This document shows positions 13,062 to 17,792 of a stretch of DNA of 17,792 nucleotides, piece by piece. The stretch spans positions 1 to 17,792 of the forward strand of contig SLPX01000095.1 in assembly GCA_007131745.1 (NCBI GenBank), in the 5' to 3' direction. Made by a program: the position numbers and the translations under genes. Numbering within the stretch: the first letter of the stretch is position 1; every line of letters begins with the position of its first letter. The stretch comes from Myxococcales bacterium. Lineage in GTDB: Bacteria; Myxococcota; Polyangia; HGW-17; SLPX01. A model generated the notes under the pieces. It saw only the letters and a program-made list of their open reading frames with translations. It ran no database searches and was not told the origin of the DNA.

Positions 13062-15497
13062 TTAAGAACGTTTTCCATTCACTCGTTTGCCGGGTTTTAA
13101 AAACATCAAGACAAAGAAAAGGATAACGAAAAATACGGGAGGAAGCCCGATTTTTCCGGTTGTATAGCAAGAGCATCCTCCGGCTACATCACCGGATCCG
13201 TTGTCCGGATGGTCGCCCGGGGATCCGTCTTCGGTTCCTTGTCCGGCGTCGCCGATTAGTCCGCCGTCGGTTTCACCGGGTGTCGAGTCATGTGTCGTTC
13301 CACCGTCCGCAGTTGGATCCACGCCGCCGTCTTCTCCGTGCGATACAGGAGGAGGGGGGTCCTGGATTCTGAGGGTCGAGTAGTACATGTCCGAGCCCCA
13401 TCCAACCGAGTCGGCCCAGGAGGGGCCTTCGATTTCCTCGGGGAATCCGGTTCCATCGGAAAGCCAACACCGCACTCCATCCGGTCCGCGCGCGCACAGA
13501 TCCGCCATGCCGTCCCCGTTTACGTCCGCGAGCCTTATGGTGTGGTAATACTTCGCCTGGAACCAGCCCTCCTCGTTGGACCATGCAGGTCCGTGGATAG
13601 ATGTAGAGGAAAACCCGTTCCCCTCGGACAGCCAGCACCGCATTCCCGCGTTGGCCCGTGCGCAGATGTCCGCCATGCCGTTTCCGTTTATGTCGCCCAT
13701 CCTGATGGTGAGATAATTAGTAGGGTCGTCCCATCCGGAAGCATCGGTCAGGGCGGGGCCTTGCACTTTTTCGCCGAATCCGTTTCCGGTGGAAAGATAG
13801 CACTCGATTCCGTCCGGCCCGCGTGCGCACAAATCCGCTAAGCCGTCGCCGTTGATATCGGCCATGCGTATCGTAGAGTAATATTTGGGTTGAGCCCAAC
13901 CGGCTGCATTGGACCATTCAGGCCCGTCGATGCGGTCGGCGAAAGGACCGGTCGCCGACAGGTAGCACCACATGGAGGCCGAAGCTCTCGCACACAGATC
14001 ATCCCGCCCGTCTCCATTGATGTCTCCTACTCTGTAGGTCGAATAATGCTCCGGCCGGTCCCAACCCACCGAGTCTGCATGAGACGGCCCGTAAACGGCC
14101 TCGCCGAAACCGTTTCCCGTGGAAAGATAGCACTCGATTCCGTCCGGCCCGCGTGCGCACAGATCCGCCATGCCGTCGCCGTTTACATCAGCAAAGCGTA
14201 TCGTCGAATAATATTTTACATCGTTCCAGCCTGCAGCGTTGCTCCACGCGGGACCTGAAACAGGGGTCGTGTCAAAACCTGCTGCGGTCGCCGGCAGGCA
14301 GAATAAACCGTTGCTTCCCCTTCCACAAACGTCCGCGCTGCCGTCTCCAGTAACGTCGGCCAGCCTTATAGTGGAGTAGTTGGAAGGATCGTTCCAGCCC
14401 AACTCGTTTCCGAATTCAGGGCCGGTCGCCCATTGTTCAGTGAATCCATTACCGGTGGAAATCCTGCAGAAGACGCCGCCGTATCCCCTCGCACAGACAT
14501 CGGCTATGCCGTCGCCGTTTACATCTGTGGATGCGGATCCGTCCCACAGGGGCCCGTAGATGCGCGCCTCTTCCTCGGGATCGTGAACGCAATTGGCGGG
14601 TTGTCCCGCTCCGCTAGCGTGAACGGCGAGGTGGTTTGCTACGACTCTCTCCGATCCATCGGACGGAGAGTTTACAATCCCGGTCCCTTGCACCCACATG
14701 GCGGTGGAACCGCCACCGTCCAGGTTAACAGCGTTGTACGCTCCAATGGAGTGCATTTGTTGTGCAAGCTCGGTCAGGTTTACCCCTATGCTGTTGGAGG
14801 ACCGGCCGTCGATCACCATCATGTAAAGCGTCCGACTGTCCCGGGAAAGACCGACCGCGGTTCTGGGATGGCGCTGGCAGAAATGACCGCTGCAATCGTA
14901 ACTGGTGATCACCTCGCCGTTTCTGACCAGTTGGGCAAAACCCGACATCACCTCCCGCATCCATGGTTCGGGCGAGTTGTAAGTTTCGTGGTCCTGGGAA
15001 AAGTAAGCTCTGTGGCGGCCGAAAGCTGTGAACGCCTGCCAGGCGGAATCGCTGTTGCCCCAGTCCTGACCGTTTCCCACCGCCATTCCGATGACGTTAT
15101 AATCCGTGAAGTTGAAAAAATCTCCGTTGATCACCGCCTGGGCGCCAACGGATTGTGCGAAGGTGGACGGTCTTTGCTGTTTTTCGCTCGGCGCGGTGGC
15201 CCGGACGCTTATCCCGGGAGCGCAGAGGTCTACTACCAGCGCATGGATCCTGAGCGGCCCCGTCGCTGTTCGATCAAGTCTCCGTATTCCCGGATGAGGA
15301 TCGCTCCACGTATCGGCTGCTTCCGCGGAACGATACGTTTCGATAGAAAAAGTTCCCGGCCGGAAAAACAGGAACGCTGACAAAGCCAAGACGGAGGAAA
15401 CAACGAACAACCTTCCCCTTGCTCGGCTTGTCGCCCCGGCGTTATGCGTTATGCGCCCTCTGCAAATTGAAGAAATCATAATTCTGACCGTCTCCAT
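13062..15497 (-). CDS. Surface phosphodiester glycosidase (NAGPA domain) with FG-GAP propeller and C-terminal anchor
   Basis: 811 residues; the ATG has GGAG 6 nt upstream. Residues 30-61 are a long signal peptide (hydrophobic FVVSSVLALSAFLFF, cleavage near AEA). Residues about 80-296 match the NAGPA family (phosphodiester glycosidase, PF09992): INGDFFNF (123-130), HPRTAVGLSRDSRTLYMMVIDGR (210-232), NLDGGGSTAM (258-267) and NSPSDGSERVVANHLA (276-291). Members hydrolyse sugar-1-phosphodiester bonds; the substrate here is unknown. Residues 313-713 hold seven FG-GAP/VCBS-type repeats with calcium-type DxNGDG loops at 325, 381, 437, 492, 548, 602 and 658, each followed by a C-x8-C pair. Residues 714-772 are a Pro/Gly/Asp-rich stalk. 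GGCSC (773-777), a hydrophobic helix (782-801) and a basic end resemble the MYXO-CTERM sorting signal. Expected on the outer membrane or cell surface. Confidence 0.92.
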   Translation of the reverse strand: METVRIMISSICRGRITHNAGATSRARGRLFVVSSVLALSAFLFFRPGTFSIETYRSAEAADTWSDPHPGIRRLDRTATGPLRIHALVVDLCAPGISVRATAPSEKQQRPSTFAQSVGAQAVINGDFFNFTDYNVIGMAVGNGQDWGNSDSAWQAFTAFGRHRAYFSQDHETYNSPEPWMREVMSGFAQLVRNGEVITSYDCSGHFCQRHPRTAVGLSRDSRTLYMMVIDGRSSNSIGVNLTELAQQMHSIGAYNAVNLDGGGSTAMWVQGTGIVNSPSDGSERVVANHLAVHASGAGQPANCVHDPEEEARIYGPLWDGSASTDVNGDGIADVCARGYGGVFCRISTGNGFTEQWATGPEFGNELGWNDPSNYSTIRLADVTGDGSADVCGRGSNGLFCLPATAAGFDTTPVSGPAWSNAAGWNDVKYYSTIRFADVNGDGMADLCARGPDGIECYLSTGNGFGEAVYGPSHADSVGWDRPEHYSTYRVGDINGDGRDDLCARASASMWCYLSATGPFADRIDGPEWSNAAGWAQPKYYSTIRMADINGDGLADLCARGPDGIECYLSTGNGFGEKVQGPALTDASGWDDPTNYLTIRMGDINGNGMADICARANAGMRCWLSEGNGFSSTSIHGPAWSNEEGWFQAKYYHTIRLADVNGDGMADLCARGPDGVRCWLSDGTGFPEEIEGPSWADSVGWGSDMYYSTLRIQDPPPPVSHGEDGGVDPTADGGTTHDSTPGETDGGLIGDAGQGTEDGSPGDHPDNGSGDVAGGCSCYTTGKIGLPPVFFVILFFVLMFLKPGKRVNGKRS
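13359..14561 (-). repeat. Seven FG-GAP-like repeats, about 56 codons each
   Basis: Loops DVNGDG, DVTGDG, DVNGDG, DINGDG, DINGDG, DINGNG and DVNGDG are spaced 54-56 residues apart. DNA similarity is highest between repeats two apart: around 13771-13840 and 14101-14170 (330 bp apart) about 60 bp are almost identical, including the whole stretch coding for CARGPDGIECYLSTGNGFGE. Confidence 0.85.
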
Positions 15498-15742
15498 GGT
15501 TTGCTCCGGTTTGCTCGAAATGAAATTAATTCAAACGAACTCGAAAACACTCGAATACATTTCACCATCCCGGAACATGTTACTTTGTTCTTAACGCTTC
15601 GGCAATGCCCACATAAACCGGGCTGTATGTCACATGTCGATCGGGTCCGGAAAAATTGGAGTTGCGTTTGGGGCAGGGATTGAACTAATGAAGATGAGCG
15701 ATTGGAATTGCAACAGAAGATTTTTCATCAAGGAGAGAATCA
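15498..15742. other. Divergent intergenic region
   Basis: 245 bp between the glycosidase gene and the oxidoreductase gene. It contains both ribosome sites (GGAG for the left gene, AAGGAG for the right gene). I see no promoter good enough to call on either strand and no strong hairpin or RNA gene. Confidence 0.4.
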
Positions 15743-16873
15743 ATGGCCAAGATAGTAGTGCTGGGATGCGGTCTGATGGGTGAAGTAATCGCGCGGGATC
15801 TGGCGGTAGGCGAGGGAAATTCGGTTCTCGTGGTGGATCGCCTCCCTGAAGCCGGAAAGAGACTTGAAGGTGTTTCTGGTGTTACCTTTCTGCAAGGGGA
15901 TGCGTTTCAGCTTTGCCGTGAACCTGGTTTTTTTAAGGGAGTGGATTTGGTTGTGGGAGCGCTGCCTGGAGCACTAGGTTTTTCGGCATTGAGGAGGGTT
16001 TTGGAAGGCGTATGTCCTAAAATCGTGGATATTTCGTTTATGCCTGAAGATGCATCCGATTTGGACGGTTTGGCCCGTGAGAAGGGATCGGTCTGTCTTG
16101 TGGATTGCGGTGTGGCGCCTGGGTTGAGTCACGTTGTTTCGGCCCGCCTTGCCGAAGACGTGGAAAAACCGGAATCCCTGGAAATCCTGGTGGGCGGGTT
16201 GCCTCAAAGGAGGCGTTGGCCGTTTGAGTACATAAGCGTGTTCTCTCCCAGGGACGTGGTCGAAGAGTATACAAGACCAGCCAGGATCAAGTGGGCGGGT
16301 AAGGCTGAAAAATGGCCGCCGCTGAGTCGCGTGGAACTTGTGGAATTCGAGGAAGTCGGCACGCTGGAGGCTTTTTTGACCGATGGTTTGAGAAGTCTGC
16401 TAAACAGCCTCGACATTCCGTTCATGGTTGAAAAAACGCTTCGTTATCCAGGGCATGCAGACAAAATGGCCTTGTTCAGGAAGGTGGGCTTTTTCTCTCG
16501 TAAATACATCAAGTTAGGGGAAGGTCGGGTGCGGCCTGTAGATCTCACAACCCGGCTTTTGGAAGAGGCTTGGGCGCCTGAGGAAGGTGATTTAGACCTG
16601 ACGCTGATGCGGGTTTCGATGACCGGCTTGGGGAAGGATGGTAACAGGGAGCGGCGCTCTTATGAAATGGTGCATATTCCGAGGGAACTTCCAACGTCCA
16701 TGGCCTGCACTACGGGTTACATGTGCACAGCTGTTTGCCGGCTCCTGCTCTCGGGCATGTGGAATGAACCAGGAGTGCATTTTCCCGAAGTGCTGGGAAA
16801 AAACAAAGAGTGCTTTGGCGCACTGTTGAAGGATCTGGCCGCGCATAACGTTCATGTGCGTTACAGTGAGTGA
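15743..16873 (+). CDS. Saccharopine dehydrogenase-family NAD(P)-dependent oxidoreductase
   Basis: 376 residues; ATG with AAGGAGA about 6 nt upstream. The N-terminal Rossmann fold is clear: MAKIVVLGCGLMGEVIARDL with the GxGxxG nucleotide loop at 8-13, an acidic residue after the second strand (VVDR, about 31-34), and GALPGALGFSALRRVLEGV for the next helix. VDCGVAPGLSHVVSARL (120-136) is the family motif around the domain junction. The C-terminal half matches the catalytic/dimerisation domain of saccharopine-type enzymes (YPGHADKM about 232-239). Family members include saccharopine reductases, carboxynorspermidine synthases and lysine-catabolic enzymes, which interconvert amino acids by reductive linkage to a keto acid or aldehyde. 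The substrate cannot be decided here and no lysine or polyamine genes are nearby. The radical SAM gene starts 4 nt after the stop, so the two are probably one operon. Confidence 0.9.
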   Translation: MAKIVVLGCGLMGEVIARDLAVGEGNSVLVVDRLPEAGKRLEGVSGVTFLQGDAFQLCREPGFFKGVDLVVGALPGALGFSALRRVLEGVCPKIVDISFMPEDASDLDGLAREKGSVCLVDCGVAPGLSHVVSARLAEDVEKPESLEILVGGLPQRRRWPFEYISVFSPRDVVEEYTRPARIKWAGKAEKWPPLSRVELVEFEEVGTLEAFLTDGLRSLLNSLDIPFMVEKTLRYPGHADKMALFRKVGFFSRKYIKLGEGRVRPVDLTTRLLEEAWAPEEGDLDLTLMRVSMTGLGKDGNRERRSYEMVHIPRELPTSMACTTGYMCTAVCRLLLSGMWNEPGVHFPEVLGKNKECFGALLKDLAAHNVHVRYSE

Positions 16874-16877
16874 TGGT

Positions 16878-17792
16878 ATGGGTAATCTGCAAGGCGGGAG
16901 TCGTCGAAGGAAACGCTGGGTTTATGGACCTGTGCTTTCAAGGCGTTTCGGGCTGTCACTCGGCGTGGATCTTGTGCCCGAAAAGCTTTGTTCGTACGAT
17001 TGCATCTATTGCCAACTCGGCGAGACGACCAGGCTGGAAATGGAACCGAGTCACTGGGTCGATGTGGAGGAGGTTGTTCGTGATGTTTGTGAAGCGGTGG
17101 AAAAGGGTGGGTGTCCTGATGTGGTGACACTGGCAGGTTCCGGTGAGCCGACATTGTATGATGACGCGGGTCGCCTGATCAACCGTTTGAGGGAGACTGC
17201 ACACGCTCCCGTCCTGATGTTGACGAGCGGTGGTATGTTCTTTCATGATTGTGCGATCCAGGCTGCGTTGGAAGTGGATATACTTGCTCCTTCTCTTGAT
17301 GCCGGAGACCCTGAAACTTTTCGCAGGATCAATCGGCCTCATCCGGGGATATCATTTGAAACGATGCTTGAGGGTCTACAAAAAGCGACCCGGTTGTCCA
17401 AGGCGTTTGTGCGCTTGGAAATAATGATGGTGAGGGGAGTGAATGATTCCGATGAGAGCATGACGGCTATTCGGGATGCTGTGAAAACCCTGCGTGTGGA
17501 TCGTATCGACATCAATACCCCCGTAAGGCCGGTTGGAGGGAAACCGGCCCTTGGGCGGCCCGGAGTTGAAAATGGGGGAATGATTTGTCCACGCTCGACG
17601 CTTGAAAAGGCCGCGGGTCTCATGGGTCCGAAGGCGGTCATTGTTGCATCCACCGGGCGGAAAAGGAGGCAGAGCGGGATGGGTGAGAGCCGGCCGAATG
17701 GAGATGTCGCGCCGGAAGTTGCGTTGAGCAGGGTGAGAGAAACCATATCCAGGCGTCCTTGTACCGCATCGGAAATACGTGAAGCGCTCGGA
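16878..17792 (+). CDS. Radical SAM protein, COG0731 type, 3' end outside window
   Basis: 305 codons are in the window and the frame is open at the right edge. The start is the ATG at 16878, 4 nt after the oxidoreductase stop; an ATG at 16873 is in another frame that stops early. The cluster motif CSYDCIYCQ gives C38, C42 and C45, which bind the [4Fe-4S] cluster that splits S-adenosylmethionine. YGPVLSRRFGLSLGVDLVP (16-34) just before it is typical of the COG0731 group (wybutosine-synthesis-related Fe-S oxidoreductases, function in bacteria not settled). Later family features are LAGSGEPTLY (about 85-94), APSLDAGD and RINRPHPG. Near the edge, residues from about 283 (VRETISRRPCTASEIREALG) look like the start of a helix-turn-helix domain often found at the end of this group. 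Probably co-expressed with the preceding oxidoreductase; the target is unknown. Confidence 0.88.
   Translation, partial: MGNLQGGSRRRKRWVYGPVLSRRFGLSLGVDLVPEKLCSYDCIYCQLGETTRLEMEPSHWVDVEEVVRDVCEAVEKGGCPDVVTLAGSGEPTLYDDAGRLINRLRETAHAPVLMLTSGGMFFHDCAIQAALEVDILAPSLDAGDPETFRRINRPHPGISFETMLEGLQKATRLSKAFVRLEIMMVRGVNDSDESMTAIRDAVKTLRVDRIDINTPVRPVGGKPALGRPGVENGGMICPRSTLEKAAGLMGPKAVIVASTGRKRRQSGMGESRPNGDVAPEVALSRVRETISRRPCTASEIREALG

Noticed and set aside
14433..15380. 315-codon plus-strand frame opposite the glycosidase gene
   Set aside because: Antisense shadow of a well-supported gene with several recognised motifs; no start context.

Overview
Overview. The window reads as chromosomal DNA of a Gram-negative bacterium, most likely from the old Deltaproteobacteria (Myxococcota, Bradymonadota or Desulfobacterota side). 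The reasons are an NtrC-type sigma-54 activator, long exported proteins with C..D.DC-type cysteine motifs and PLxW-type tandem repeats, a MYXO-CTERM-like C-terminal anchor (Cys motif, hydrophobic helix, basic tail), and a GAF-cyclase with the ETAGDG signature. This placement is an inference from protein style; no rRNA or other marker confirms it. Base composition looks even (about half G+C) and I see no insertion sequence, integrase, tRNA, CRISPR array or prophage gene.

Left part, 1-4300, minus strand. A very large exported tandem-repeat protein fills 1-2430 and runs off the left edge. It is open for 810 codons, although the opposite strand also carries sizeable chance ORFs. Upstream of it, on the same strand, is a small secreted protein with an SH3/LSm-like barrel (2510-3112). 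Upstream again, beyond a terminator-like hairpin, is a 320-residue cytoplasmic protein (3225-4187) with a convincing Hfq/LSm-like domain, a second degenerate one, a duplicated helical N-terminus and a lysine-rich tail. It is transcribed divergently from an NtrC-family response regulator.

Middle, 4300-9200. The regulator (4506-5918) converges on pdxA (5963-6940), which lies downstream of an rpsU gene (bS21) with a near-consensus sigma-70 promoter. Two plus-strand genes of unknown function follow (7635-8132, Gly/Ala-rich with a C-terminal coiled coil; 8314-8718, disordered N-terminus and helical C-terminus), separated by a hairpin-rich spacer. A cytidine deaminase (8757-9164, minus) converges on them.

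Right-centre, 9308-13015. A likely three-gene plus-strand operon encodes a polytopic membrane protein with two similar halves, an orphan beta-class N4/N6 DNA methyltransferase with a PKD-like C-terminal domain, and a GAF-class III nucleotide cyclase with a Cys/His cluster in the GAF part.

Right, 13062-17792. A minus-strand 811-residue surface protein joins a phosphodiester glycosidase (NAGPA) domain to a predicted seven-bladed FG-GAP propeller. Every blade carries a C-x8-C pair, the repeats run in an alternating two-type pattern, and the ring appears closed by a circularly permuted half repeat. It ends in a MYXO-CTERM-like anchor. Divergent from it, a saccharopine-dehydrogenase-family oxidoreductase is followed 4 nt later by a COG0731-type radical SAM gene that runs off the right edge.

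Nothing forms a proven new system. The most interesting candidates are the multi-domain Hfq-like protein next to an orphan NtrC, the PKD-tailed methyltransferase with a cyclase in one operon, and the two architecturally unusual surface repeat proteins.
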